A DNA stretch of 64,000 bases. Source: Wolfiporia cocos (taxonomy: Eukaryota > Basidiomycota > Agaricomycetes > Polyporales > Phaeolaceae). The notes beneath the pieces were generated by a model that searched no databases, was not told the DNA's origin, and saw only the letters and a program-made list of their open reading frames with translations. Made by a program: the position numbers and the translations under genes. The first letter of the stretch is position 1; the number at the start of each line of letters is the position of its first letter. The stretch lies in assembly GCA_029448655.1 (NCBI GenBank), contig JACCLO010000027.1:1-64000 (forward strand), in the 5' to 3' direction. Positions 22,271 to 33,283 of this stretch are shown one piece after another.

Positions 22271-22533
22271 AATTTCCCCTTCATAGTTGATGACAATGTC
22301 AACTACAGGAAGGGACATGATGATGGTTTGTTGATGGGAGCTGGCAAAAGAGTGATGACCTGCATTGTTCTTGCATTATTTGATGCATCAGTCACAAATT
22401 CCACAGCTTCCAAAGTTCCATCCCAAACAGCCTCAAGACTTGGGATTGCCACAATCATGCTTCATGTGGAGTGTACAGATACATTTATCCATGGTGAGTT
22501 CTTAATTTATGTGTATCAGGTATCCCAACACAT

Positions 22534-22819
22534 CTACCAGATGCCAGGGATATCATCAAGGAAGCCATAGAAGACAATTCCCTCATGGTATTGGGCAAGA
22601 CCATTAGTGGCCAGGGACACCAAAGGAGATGGTGCAGATGATATGCCCATTAGGACACTGTCCAATTTCTCCATCCATGAATGGTACAGCCAGCAACTCA
22701 TAGACATTGCTTGTCTCATGACTGTCAACATGAATTCCAAAATCCATACATGTACACCTGACTGCTGTGCCTGCAGCAGCTGAAATGTCATTGAGTTTAC
22801 CTGTTCCAAGATGAAGCAA
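22534..22819 (-). pseudogene. Short gene relic of unknown family
   Basis: The - strand reads a plausible protein piece (LNDISAAAG, MDFGIHVDSHE, VPFMDGEIGQC) that ends in a stop near 22604, with further scraps downstream in other frames. It looks like a fragment of a larger gene. I do not recognise the family and see no promoter or intron structure. Confidence 0.35.
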
Positions 22820-22961
22820 AAACTGTTGCCTTACATTCCAGTTTATTTCTTTGTCTGGTTCAAATTGATTTTCTCCTCACAATGAAGCAATGAAAAAATC
22901 ATATATTATACATTTATACAATGAACAAAAGGTAATACAGTTGTATGCTGACTGGAACTGC

Positions 22962-25900
22962 TCAGTCAGACCCACCCATATCCATATCTGTGTCCTCATC
23001 ACCTGTAAAGATATTGGTGGTGAGCATTCCCCTTTTTAAGCCTCCTCAGAGTACCAATGCTCACCTTGCCCACTGGCAACAGGAGAATCCAGTTGCGATG
23101 ACAAGTGGGTGTCATCATCTTCCATTGAAATGTCCTGACCAGTCGTAGATCGACTTTAGAATGTGCGGGCAGAGTGAGAGGGGAATGGTGGTACTTACAG
23201 TGGGGCCGACGTCTTCATTGTGCACAGTGTCGTCAGTTGCATCGTTCATGGGTGCATGTTCAGAGGCTGGAGGGACCACAGAAGCTGGTGTGGACGATGT
23301 CATGGAGCTACCAGTCACAGAAAGCACGGGGGTCGCGGTCGCGGAGTTCACGAGAGGCGCAGGTGCCACGGTCGCGGTGGTCACGAGAGCCACATTGGGC
23401 GCGTCAGGTGCATCAGGTGGCGTTGCGGAATGCATGGGTGGCGGTGTCACGAGATGTGCGGGGGGCAGTGTCGCGAGACGTGCGGGGAGCAAAGGGACCG
23501 TGGTCGCGGAGGTCGCGAGAGGTGCAGGGGCCGCAGTCGCGGAGGTCGTGAGAGTCACATCGGGCACGTGAGAGGCATCAAGTGGCGTCACGAGATGCAC
23601 GGGGGGTGGCGTCGCGAGAGACACGGGGGGCGGCATCGCGAGAGGTGCGGGGAGCGAAGGGACCGCGGTCGCGGAGGTTGCGAGAGGTGCAGGGGCCGCG
23701 GTCGCGGAGGTCGCGAGAGGTGCAGGGGCCGCGGTCGCGGAGATCGCGAGAGGTGCAGGGGCCGCGGTCGCGGAGGTCGCGAGAGTCACATCGGGCACGT
23801 GAGAAGCATCAAGTGGAGTCACGAGATGCACGGGTGGCGGCGTTGCGAGAGACACGAGGGGCGGCGTCGCGAGAGGTGCCGGGAGTGAAGGGACCGCGGT
23901 CGCGGAGGTCGCGAGAGTCATATCGGGCATGTGAGGAGCATCAGGTGGCGTCACGAGATGCACGGGTGGTGGCGTCGCGAGAGACACGGGGGGCGGCGTC
24001 GCGAGAGGTGCGGGGAGCGAAGGGACCGCGGTCGCGGAGGTCGCGAGAGGTGCAGGGGCCACGGTCGTGGAGGTCGCGAGAGGCACCCCCATTGCCACCT
24101 GTCGCAGGGCCTCAAGCTGCGCCTGCAGACCTACGTGACCCACCTGCATCTCATGGACAGTCTCTTGGAGGACGTCCACTTTACGGACAAGCTGGTGAAG
24201 CATGCCACTCATTTGAGTGACCGCCTTCAACAGCTCGTCCCGGTCGTCCCCCACCTGGCTGCGGTAGCGACTGTACCCGCCCTCGTTGTCCGCTATATAT
24301 AGATATGTGAAGGCTATTTATTAGAATAGAGTAATTAAGTTTTTTTTTGCTCACCTGATGGCTGCTCTGCCTGAACATAGACACTTGCTTGAGGAGCTTG
24401 TGAGGCCTCACGACGCTCACGCTCGGCCACCCTCGTCGACCGTCGGGGCACCTGTTTGCCCTTGTCGGCCAGTCGTGTGGTTGAAGGGCCAGCAGAAGGA
24501 CCAGCCGAAGGGCCAGCCGAAGGGCCCGCTTCCCCCTCCCCATCCATCTCCGTGTCGTCGCCGTGCCGGAGTCTCTGGAATGCGGCTGCAACTGAACCGT
24601 CAGTTTCAGCCCCCCCTGATTTCGCCTCCTCCTCCCTGCCCATCTGATCCTCCTCGTTCTCTTCGTCCTCCTCCGATTCGCTGGCATCTTTCTCCATTGG
24701 CTTTTCTCGGGTTGACCGCTTCTTGTGTCCAGCCTTGGTAGCAGCATTTTTTTCCGCCACTATAATATAATCAGTACCAAATGAGAAATAATGGCATGCT
24801 GACTCACCAATTTTTGCGATCTGCTTCTTCTCCTTCTGAGAAAGAAGAGTCCTCTTATCAAAAATGAAATCATTTTTCTCTGCGTTGTAGCAGACCACCT
24901 TGAGGTCATTAAAGTTGTCTGGTCGGCTGGCTTCATCCTCATACGTCTTCTGAAACTTGCGGGAAATCACGTAGACTTCTTGCCCCGTGATAGCGGCGAA
25001 TTCTCCATCTTCGATCTCCTTGGGGACAAGACTACACTTAAGACTTTTAGTAGTGCAGCGCTCACATCTTGCTCGTATATTGGTGTCGATAGTGCATACG
25101 GTTGGTGCTGTCCTGCATGTTATACATTGTAAGACCTGAAAATCAGGTTAGCAAAAAATCTGCAAGCCGACGAAGATCTTACTGAGCGCTTTGCCTCATC
25201 TGAGAACTTAGGCCTGGGCTTAGGAGTTTTGAGCACAGAGGGTTTTGATGCCTTCTTCCCCTTGTTGGAGCCTTTTGAACGGCTATGGCGAGCTGGGGGG
25301 GGGCTGTCCGACTCCGAGTCCGACGACTGTCGGGCAGTTGATGGCGACTGGTGGATGGATCGCTGGCGCTTTGGTGGCCTTGTTCCCGACTTGGACCGTG
25401 TCTGGCTCACGACAGTTGTCGAAGTCGCGGTGTCGCGAGACTTGCGACCTGGCTCGCGACGGTCGCGAGTGTCACGACTTTTCTCGCAACTGCCGCGAGT
25501 GTCGCGACTTTTCTCGCAACTGCCGCGAGGCCCGCGACTCCGCTCGCGACGATCACGAGGCTCCCGACTCGGCTCGCGACTGTCGCGAGGCTCGCGACTG
25601 GTCTCGCGACCTTGCTGGTCATCTTCACTCCCTCCGCGACCATGATCCTCCTCCTCATCTCCTCCCAACCCATCGTCCTTTCCACCCTCCTTCTCCGTGC
25701 TCTCCTCGTCCGAGTCCTCCCGACCTCTCTTTTTGGTTGCATGCTGGGCGGTCGAGCTGCCCTCTGCCTCAGTCAATGTATTGTCTTTTTTGCGAACATT
25801 CTCAATTATTGTAAATAAGAAAATTTTTGAGTTACTACATACCTGCTGTCCACCACTGGTTAGGCCCCAAGTCCTCCACAACTGGGAGGGGTCTGGTGGG

Positions 25901-26273
25901 GTCTACTGTTGGCGCAAAATTCTTGATACTCGCAATCCTCGTGTCGCCTTCGTGGACACGAATCTTGTTGAATTCCTCCCCATCATTTCTCACCTGTGTA
26001 TACTCCGCCACCATGCTGCCGTATAGCTCGGGTAGCCTGTACCCGAGCTCGAATACCTTATAGGGAAAGTTTCCCATGTTGAATGCCTGAAGGGTCATGC
26101 CTCAGCTTCCTTGAATGGTTTCAGAGAATGATATCACTTACAAGCTCTTCCATGAACTTGGTCTGCCACTGGGTATAGTCCTCCCCCTCCATGCTCTCGG
26201 GAGCCGCCCTGAGCGCCGCAACTGCACGGGCGATCATTCTGTTGGCGGTGTTCATCAACTGGTTGTCTGACAT
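22962..26273 (-). CDS. Eight-exon gene, 971 aa, with Zn2Cys6-like cysteine spacing and low-complexity tail
   Basis: Exons: 26273-26142, 26086-25843, 25784-25183, 25135-24808, 24759-24355, 24292-23199, 23134-23065, 23002-22962. All phases agree and give 2916 nt. Introns are 47-64 bp with GTAAGT/GTATGT/GTGAGT-type donors and AG acceptors; the exon 3 acceptor (AAAAAAG) is the least certain. Residues 330-360 have cysteines spaced CX2CX6CX9CX2CX6C, the Gal4-type Zn2Cys6 spacing, but without the usual Lys/Arg between cysteines 2 and 3. Exon 3 is rich in RD/RE/SR; exon 5 is acidic with repeated PSAG; exon 6 starts with a coiled coil (LVRKVDVLQETVHEMQ) and then has many PLATSATAAPA-like repeats. It may be a nuclear protein. 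It lies head to head with the 26615 gene. Function unknown; a decayed paralog lies at 34.7-56.5 kb. Confidence 0.75.
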
Positions 26274-26614
26274 AGTGATTTGTGAGGTTTCAAAGCTAGT
26301 GGATATGGGAGGAGCGGAGCGAGTGCGAGCGCGAGACGAAAAGTGGGGTGATGGTTCGAAGTTGAGCCGTCGGAGTCGCGAGTCGCGAGCTGTTGATATA
26401 TATCTCGCGGCCTCATGGCACATCCGGGAGCCGGCCCGAGAAGCGCTTAATCTCCGTTTCGGGACATTTCATTAGTGCGCCGGCGTCTACGTAGCACATG
26501 ATCACTTCTGTTCTCACGCTGCCCTTCTGTGCTTCTGTTCTTCTATGGAACTACCCGTATCAATTATATCTTGTTGCCGCGACTATATTCTTTCCCGCCC
26601 ACCCTCACCCCAAC
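26274..26614. promoter_or_regulatory. Divergent intergenic region between two genes
   Basis: 341 bp between the start codons of the 8-exon (- strand) and 3-exon (+ strand) genes. TATATAT near 26395 lies about 120 bp upstream of the - strand start. A shared promoter is likely from geometry only. Confidence 0.45.
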
Positions 26615-27570
26615 ATGAACCCATCAAAACAGCTCAGTCCCTCTCCAGTTCCCCAGTACCCGATGCCCTTCAAGTTCTTACACTTCCGCACCAGTGCAGT
26701 GCGGGACTCCCTACTGGAAGAAGGGGCATCACCCACACAAAACAGTCAAGAACCTCAAGAAAATGAAGACATTGAGATGCAGGAAGGTACATATTTTTTT
26801 TGCTCAAAACTTTCTATTTCAAACTTCTATATTCACAGAAAACCCACACTATCCAGCTTGGGGTTTCAACACAGCGGTGCTGCTGCCCGCGACCTCAACT
26901 GCGACCTCCGCGACCGCGACCTCCGCGACCGCGACCTCCGCGACCGCGACCTCCGCGACCGCGACCTCCGCGACCGCGACCTCCGCGACCGCGACCTCCG
27001 CGGTCGCAATATTCGCGACCTCCGCGACCCTCGCCACCGCGGCATCCGCAACAACTACAGCACCCGCTTCACGTGCAGAATATCCAGAGTGGAACTTTGA
27101 TCCATCAGTTCTCCTCCGCAATACCTCAACCGCGACTGCCGAGACCGCCACCTCAAAGCCGGACTATCCAGAATGGAGCTTCGACCCGGCTGTTCTGCTG
27201 CCATCAACCTCAGCCGAGACCGCCGCGGCCGCGGCTCCGTCAAGAACAGTAAAATCTGCAATGCGCCAGACACAAAAAGTGAATAAGCGGAAGACACGGG
27301 CCATTGATAAGTCTGCGGACCTGGGTGATGAATCTGCTCCAGGGCCCTCAAGTTCAGGCAGAAAACGGGTCCGCTTTGTGGCTGAGGATGGTGAGCTATT
27401 TCTGCAAATCTCCTTGGCTTATTCTCATCCATCATCTACATAAAGAAGTTGCTAGATACAAGATACTGGACAGAGTGCAGGAAAACATGGATTCTCTTTA
27501 TGACATGAGTGATGGTACTCCCCCTTCCTATTACAGCTCGGTCCGCCACAGGCTGTGGAAGAGTCAGTAG
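26615..27570 (+). CDS. Three-exon gene, 282 aa, with repeated YPxWxFDPxVLL motif
   Basis: Exons 26615-26786, 26839-27390, 27446-27570 give 849 nt with matching phases. Introns of 52 and 55 bp end in TTCACAG and ATAAAG. The protein has a Pro/Ser-rich N-terminus, three copies of a motif of the type YP(A/E)WxF(D/N)xxVLL (YPAWGFNTAVLL, YPEWNFDPSVLL, YPEWSFDPAVLL), each followed by Ala/Thr/Ser-rich repeats (ATSATATSATA), then a basic stretch (KVNKRKTRAID, GRKRVRF) and a C-terminal helix (VARYKILDRVQENMDSLYDM) ending HRLWKSQ. I do not recognise the family. The basic segment may be a nuclear localisation signal. Correct phases at both introns support a real gene. Confidence 0.7.
26880..27065. repeat. 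CG-rich short tandem repeat inside the three-exon gene
   Basis: Twelve-base units of GCGACCTCCGCGACC type repeat about ten times (26887-27005), encoding Ala-Thr-Ser runs. The same motif, in reverse orientation, recurs in exon 6 (23330-24090) and exon 3 (25430-25610) of the divergent gene and at 30040-30182. Confidence 0.8.
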
Positions 27571-27986
27571 AATACAAGGTCTTTGGATGTATCATACAGT
27601 TTTGTAGTTGTGTACCACAATCTCAATGGATTTTTCATGTATTATATGGTTTTGCATTTGGGTACCACAAACTAAATGGAATGGTTTCATCTGGCTCTGT
27701 GAGCACAATAAGTGGGGAATCTCAAATGAAATGCCATCCCAGCAGATGAAGCAATTGCAATGGCCCTCAGGAAGAGGTTACAGAACTCATGGTTGCAGGA
27801 GTCTAAGGCTCTGGCCATATGATATACATGTAGGAAAAATCAGTCAACATATGGTATATGAGCATGGCCACTGTTTTACAAGATGGACATAGAGATCATC
27901 TCCATTTTCAGTGAACCATAGGTATCAGCACATAGCTGGCATGAGGAGTTGACATGCAGTCAGCATTCAACATTCCATGGCCATAC
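27571..27986. other. Downstream of the three-exon gene; no gene recognised
   Basis: AT-rich sequence with a short imperfect duplication (GTACCACAA followed by related bases at about 27611 and 27662). Probably 3' untranslated and spacer DNA. Confidence 0.4.
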
Positions 27987-27988
27987 TA

Positions 27989-29364
27989 CAGTCCCGGACA
28001 AGCAAACTCCGCAATTTTTGTACAGCATCTCTGAGAGTATTTTACTACATTCTGAGTGCATATCTGAACTCTGGAGGCCTGAAAACATCCAAATCCGCCC
28101 CATTCATATTTTTCCCACAACTTTTGGGTCACCGCCAAATTTTCGCCCCAAAAAACATATAGGTGCCCAATGGCTCCCAACAAAAAAACATATGTAGACT
28201 ACTCCATACTCAATTCTATAGCTTGAATTGCCTGTTCAGAAACCTGGGGTGCCATTTTTTGCTCCCACACAGCCCATGCTGCTGCCTTCTCCATCAGCCC
28301 AAGTTGATAAGAACTTAGCCAGGAACAACTTATAAAATGTCTGATCATTTCTATTGGGTTAAGCTCACAATGGAACTTGGGCAAGAAAACACAATAGCCT
28401 GGCTTCTTGAATCATTGTCTCAAGCACTGATGGCTAATTCATGAAGTTGTCTTGCTGACTTAGCAGCTGTGCCATGCAACAGTTCTTGCTCTCAAAAGAA
28501 CAGACTGTGGAGCATTTTGCACAGAGCTTGCTGACATCTATCCTTCAAGTACTGGTTTTAGGCCTTTTGGCTCACCTGCCAGTGTTGTCATCTTCTGAGG
28601 AAGTCCCCTAAGGGTAGTGACAGGGTTAGACATGGGAATAAATGTGTCTCACTGTGAGCGCTGCTTGCCTCCATCCAAACCATTCATGTTGGATGCCCAG
28701 AGAGCATTTGGGGAAGAGCAGCATGATTTATCATCCATTGGATCATCTTCAACCCATTGTGCAAGATAAGTTCTGAAATCTTCATTGTCAAGCTCTTCCC
28801 AATCACTACATTCACCCACTCCAGTGCCACTCGTTGTATCTTCCTCTTTGACATCACTCTGAGCTTCAGTACCTTAGTTGCCTTTAGGGCTCAGAACACA
28901 GGATCACACAAGCATATCTCCAGCAGAATGATTGCATTGTATTGGGTTCAAATGAGCAGTAGATGCCTGACAAGTATGATTTCAAAGGCCAGATGTATTT
29001 TTGGGCTGTTTAGGATGTCGCCCTAAGCTGTGTTTGATGCACAGTAGTAGTGCTTATCACACCATAATTGATTTATGGAGGATGACATAGGAGTATTAAT
29101 CCATTTCTGATTATGCAATCAGATTGCGACAATGAAAAGGAGTCGATTGGTATATTTTCCGAGATTTTAGCGCTTATTTTGAGGTCACTGCCAATTTTTT
29201 GGACTCAAAAAACTAAGAATGGTTTTTTTTTGAGAATCAGCTCGTACAACTTGCAACTCTTTATCAAGTAATGCATGATTATACATGATTATACTATTTT
29301 TAAGACCCTAGGGAGCATAGAAAATTCATTACTCAAGTTGGCGGAGTTTGCTTGTCTGGGACTG
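27989..29364 (-). mobile_element. Tc1/mariner-type DNA transposon remnant
   Basis: Inverted ends CAGTCCC(G/A)GACAAGCAAAC followed by TCCGC at both termini (one mismatch over 24 nt), flanked by the TA dinucleotide (27987-27988, 29365-29366), the usual target of this superfamily. The - strand contains the end of a DDE transposase (28199-28425). The rest of the transposase is broken by stops and frameshifts. Confidence 0.85.
28199..28425 (-). pseudogene. C-terminal piece of a DDE transposase
   Basis: The reading GYCVFLPKFHCELNPIEMI contains the NPIE motif that carries the third catalytic acid in Tc1/mariner-type (DDE_3) transposases. It is followed by RHFISCSWLSSYQLGL and AAAWAVWEQK, a C-terminal pattern I recall from Agaricomycete copies. 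About 30 residues between NPIEMI and RHFIS, normally present, appear deleted. Non-functional. Confidence 0.75.
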
Positions 29365-29366
29365 TA

Positions 29367-30632
29367 GCAGCAGGAACGTCCAGGAAATTGCACTAAATGC
29401 ACAAGATGATGGGGACCTCATCTGCATGAGACTAATGTTGCGGTCACTATGTGGCAACGTATAGCGTTGATTAGATCTTACTTTCTACTGAACAAGGGGG
29501 TAAATTGGAGTTTGTAAATTATATCCCAACATCCATGTGGTCGTGTAGCTATAATCATATCCAAGTCTTATATATTGTCGCACCATACAATCTGTAGAAC
29601 ACATATTTCAGTCAGATACACTATCTGTCACTAGCTTATTTATCTGTGGCTTCACCACAGATGTCAGTTGTCACTTAAACATGAGATCTCAAATGGAAGC
29701 TCATTGAAGCTCTACACAAAGTAAGGCATTATTGATACAGCATTCAATAGCAAAGATCAATCGATTGCCAATAGATTGTCACACTACCTTTTGGGAGTTC
29801 TTGAAGAAACATGCAAGAACAACATGGCTTTCTCATCCGCATCCCATTAGTATTATATGTCTACTGAAGGTCTACTCATAGACATATTGAATGCACTCAC
29901 AGTAACTGTATACCATTTTATATACCATGTATATACCATGTACTCAGCCACCTATAAATACATGTATATAGTGTTCATAAAGAACAACATATACTTGGTA
30001 TGTGCATTATATGGCTTGAGCCTTACAGGAGTCAAGAGTGTTGCGGTCACAAAGGTCGCGAGAGTTGCGGTCGCGGAGGTCACGAGAGCCGCGGAGGTCA
30101 TGATCGCGGAGGTCGTGGTCGTGGTGGTCGCGACCCTCAGGACCCTCACAAAGAGGTCGCAACGGTCACAGCGGTCACGATAGTTCTTGCAAGCAAAGTC
30201 CGTGGCCCAGATCTTAGGTTGGCCATTACCGCTGAGCTATTCATTCAGCCTTCCTTCAATGCTAGCCATTGTCGGCAATGGCAATGAGGGTGGAGGAAAC
30301 CAGGCAAATGCTGAAGTCTTATGGATTTGCTTTTGTTTCATGATGAGAAGGGCCCGGCTTGATATCTCTCACATGGATGCTTGGAGCAGTTTGGTATAGC
30401 ATGGCAGTGTCATACCACCAGTGGGTCTATATATCCACAGATCTCACATTGCCACACTGTTCTAACAGCAAAACCCCCAACCTGTCTCCATTCTTGCTGA
30501 TATGAAACCAGTCTGCATATAATTGTAAGGATAAAGTGTATTCTCTATGATCAGTACAGCAATTAGGCACATCAAATATTTAAGTAGCAAGGCGATCTAA
30601 TCACCAACTACCAAGCAAACAACATGCCACAT
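29367..30632. other. No gene recognised; includes CG-rich repeats
   Basis: Spacer with TATACCATG repeats near 29915-29945 and a CG-rich tract at 30040-30182 made of the same GGTCGCGG/TCGCGA units as in the neighbouring genes. No convincing coding sequence. Confidence 0.5.
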
Positions 30633-31547
30633 CTATGTATGGTGTCCTTCCTTCCTTTTAGATCTAAGTCGGCGAGGTGATGGAGACCTTGCAGTGTCCG
30701 ATCTGGAAGCATGCTTGACACGCCTGTGGGTTGCCTGCCGTTTCGGTGCTGGCTCGACTGCGCCTTTCATCCGCACCATATCCCTCCGACGTTTGGCTCC
30801 CAGTTGTGCTGTGGATGCACTGCTTCCTTCCCCTCCACCCGAGCCTTCTTTCTGAGCATCAGCATCTCCAGATCCATCTCCAACCCTACCTGCCCCCTCA
30901 ACAACCTCTGCCCTAGCATCTGTGACATCCCCTTCAACTTCTACAATACCCTCAACATCTGTGTGAGCCCTAGTGTCAGTGGTCACCAAGGCCTCTACCA
31001 CTCCATTTGCATCCGAATTCTGCTCGAGGACCTGACCTCCACCCTCATCATCAGATGAGAAATCCCACAGGGATTGGAACTCTGGATTCTGCCACAATGG
31101 GGCCAGAACAGACTTCCCATCAAGCAATCTGATCATGACAGACACCAGCATGTCCAAAGCTCCAATGGAAATGCCTTCGGGGTTAGAATCCATCGTAATC
31201 TGGCTGTCGATGAGGTATTGAGGCGCCCCTTCCCTAGGGACATCTGGCTCGACCCAAACAAATTGAGCATCCTCCATCTCCCGGTAGAGGATGCCGATCG
31301 TCAATACGATGCGCTGGATCAATGCCTTGTCAGAAGTCAACTTGCATTCATCGTCCTTCATGGGCTGATCATGTCGAAGCCAGTAGGCAACTTCGTCAAG
31401 TCCAGAGGGACCATGAATGTCAGCCCTTCTGTGATGCTCCCAGGTCCAGGATGCCCAATGAGGACCATCTTCATCTTTGCTGAAAAGTACCTGGCTTCCC
31501 TGAACACCAAGGGTCAGTGGTGGGAGACAATCAAGGAGGACATTCAT
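30633..31547 (-). CDS. Hypothetical protein, 5' end cut by an LTR element
   Basis: About 304 aa. The first Met (31547) sits only 7 bp from the LTR at 31554, and the frame even runs into the LTR, so the original start is probably lost. The N-terminal 160 residues look globular (LGVQGSQVLFSKDEDGPHW, WTWEHHRRADIHGP, VAYWLRHDQPMKDDE, FVWVEPDVPREGAPQYLID). The rest is acidic, then basic with KRRRDMVRMKG, APKRQATHRRVKH and RSPSPRRLRSKRK, which looks like nuclear localisation sequence. I do not recognise the family. No stop or frameshift interrupts the remaining part, so truncation may be recent. Confidence 0.55.
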   Translation of the reverse strand: MNVLLDCLPPLTLGVQGSQVLFSKDEDGPHWASWTWEHHRRADIHGPSGLDEVAYWLRHDQPMKDDECKLTSDKALIQRIVLTIGILYREMEDAQFVWVEPDVPREGAPQYLIDSQITMDSNPEGISIGALDMLVSVMIRLLDGKSVLAPLWQNPEFQSLWDFSSDDEGGGQVLEQNSDANGVVEALVTTDTRAHTDVEGIVEVEGDVTDARAEVVEGAGRVGDGSGDADAQKEGSGGGEGSSASTAQLGAKRRRDMVRMKGAVEPAPKRQATHRRVKHASRSDTARSPSPRRLRSKRKEGHHT

Positions 31548-31553
31548 ACGATG

Positions 31554-32485
31554 TATCACAAGACGCGCAGCGGACCCAATGCAACGCGCTTATGAGTGGT
31601 GTTATAGACCACTCCCCCAAAAGGGCTACGATAACAGCTTGGCTGTTATCAAGGGTCCGGCTATATCTGCAGTTCAGATTCCCACGCTTAGCGTCTATGG
31701 GTAGCCTTGTTCAGGTTATACCCACGTATTCCCTCCGTATACCCTAGTTAATTACTCCGTAACGTCCAGATGCCTTTACAGGTATAATCTGTGACATTAC
31801 CCCCACTTCAAGGATTAACCGTCTCTGGTTAAGGAGGTAACTAGGCTGCATCAAGCCGCCCCCGGTACTAAGTATCACTTCTACTATGCATGTGTCACGC
31901 GGTTATTTATATGTTACCCACCAGGTGACTAGTCCGGTGGTAGGGAGCCCGTCTCCCCCTTAGTTATTTTGTGACATGTGTGCCAACCTCTTGAAGGCCC
32001 GACTTAATCCCTGGATTTTGGGAGCGGGTTAAGGCTATTTAATAGTAGTTTTTACCACGCAACTTTTGACCAATCTTATCCCCGACAAGCGGGGCCCCGT
32101 GATACATGGGGGTCACGTGGTGGGTACTTTTCCCTCAGCCGCCAGTGGTTCGGAAGCGCCCCAGGCATGTGACTTATTAACGCCCCCAATTAGCGTTTGC
32201 CACTGCCCAGGTTCGAACCGGCGACCGGGTAAGCTGTTATTATATCACAAGACGCGCAGCGGACCCAATGCAACGCGCTTATGAGTGGTGTTATAGACCA
32301 CTCCCCCAAAAGGGCTACGATAACAGCTTGGCTGTTATCAAGGGTCCGGCTATATCTGCAGTTCAGATTCCCACGCTTAGCGTCTATGGGTAGCCTTGTT
32401 CAGGTTATACCCACGTATTCCCTCCGTATACCCTAGTTAATTACTCCGTAACGTCCAGATGCCTTTACAGGTATAATCTGTGACA
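31554..32485 (-). mobile_element. Short non-autonomous LTR element 3 (932 bp)
   Basis: Two 243-bp direct repeats (31554-31796, 32243-32485), apparently identical, flank a 446-bp non-coding interior. The right ends are TCTGTGACA; the left ends start TATCACA rather than TGTCACA. A polypurine-like tract (GTGGGGGTAA on the - strand) abuts the left LTR and a self-primer pair sits at the right (32231-32240 with 32320-32329). No target duplication is seen (CGATG and GCTTG), so the flanks have been rearranged. Each LTR contains a 9-bp inverted repeat (GATAACAGC/GCTGTTATC). Confidence 0.75.
32231..32240 (-). promoter_or_regulatory. Self-primer binding site of element 3
   Basis: On the - strand ATAACAGCTT lies 2 nt inside the 5' LTR and is the reverse complement of 10 nt at 32320-32329 in that LTR. 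Confidence 0.5.
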
Positions 32486-32633
32486 GCTTGGTTCTAAGGG
32501 CGCTGTAGCCTTAGATTTGATCTCTTCTATATTCAGCATCATTATCCAATAACTGCCTGACTCTCTTACTTGCTTTACTCGTTATTACCTCGCCTCAATA
32601 ACACTTCAACATAACAAGTGAGTTTCTGTGTCA
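32486..32633 (+). repeat. Possible 3' piece of another LTR
   Basis: Pyrimidine-rich sequence ending AACAAGTGAGTTTCTGTGTCA, resembling the R-U5 end of the window's LTRs and loosely the segment at 34550-34690. The upstream part is missing. Confidence 0.3.
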
Positions 32634-32869
32634 CAACTCCCCTGGCCACTTGTGACTCTACTGGGTGCAACCCCAGTTGTACTAGTGTATAGGGATCGTT
32701 TCAGCATGGGCAGATCCAACTCTGCCCTCATTTCATATTTATCATTCTCTGATTGATGGATGGTGTTCAACTGCCATATCATTGCTATCTATCGTTGCAG
32801 ATATATCACTACATACCTATCAAATGTTTCACTCTAGGATGTAGATAGCATCAGTGACATCTGGGACAG

Positions 32870-33283
32870 TGTCACAGTATATTTGCCCTTCTCAGTATTC
32901 AAACTAGAGTAACCAATCCCCCTACATCTCATGACCAGAGCACAGTAGTGTAGTGGTATACACACATACCTATAGTCACAGCCACAGTCTCTAGTAGCTA
33001 GCACTTTACTAATGTAACGGTCTCCATGGATCATGCGCAGTTGCGCATGGGCCACTTCAGGGTAGTCACACCTGAGATTGTTGCAACGCATGTACTTAAG
33101 CTACTACGTCTGGGGCCTTACACCTCAGACTGTTTCTCTTATCTATGGGGCGAGTCCCATCAGACAACTACTTCCTCTGCGCACTAGTCTGAGTGCCTCA
33201 AGAGTCTGTTATCCTCTTAGGCATTATCTTACCCAGCCGCCCTTATCTTGGGCAGTAGTGCGTACATCGTAAAATCTGTGACA
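32870..33283 (+). repeat. Solo LTR, old family, copy 1
   Basis: 414 bp from TGTCACAG to TCTGTGACA. Flanks GACAG and GATGG agree at 3 of 5 bases, consistent with an old insertion. The part around 33090-33130 (CTACGTCTGGGGCC...CCTCAGAC) matches the other solo copies at 33978, 58214 and 59331. Confidence 0.6.

Noticed and set aside
21965..22318. 117-codon frame across the 44-bp repeat
   Set aside because: The unit is not a multiple of three and the frame is a by-product of a stop-poor repeat.
23390..24090. CRISPR-like array in the CG-rich repeats
   Set aside because: Units are contiguous or vary in length, encode protein, and the genome is eukaryotic.
23161..24302. Long + strand frames rich in RGRGG/REVQGPRS across the repeat region
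   Set aside because: They are antisense translations of exon 6 repeats; the - strand exons have consistent splice phases and the + frames do not.
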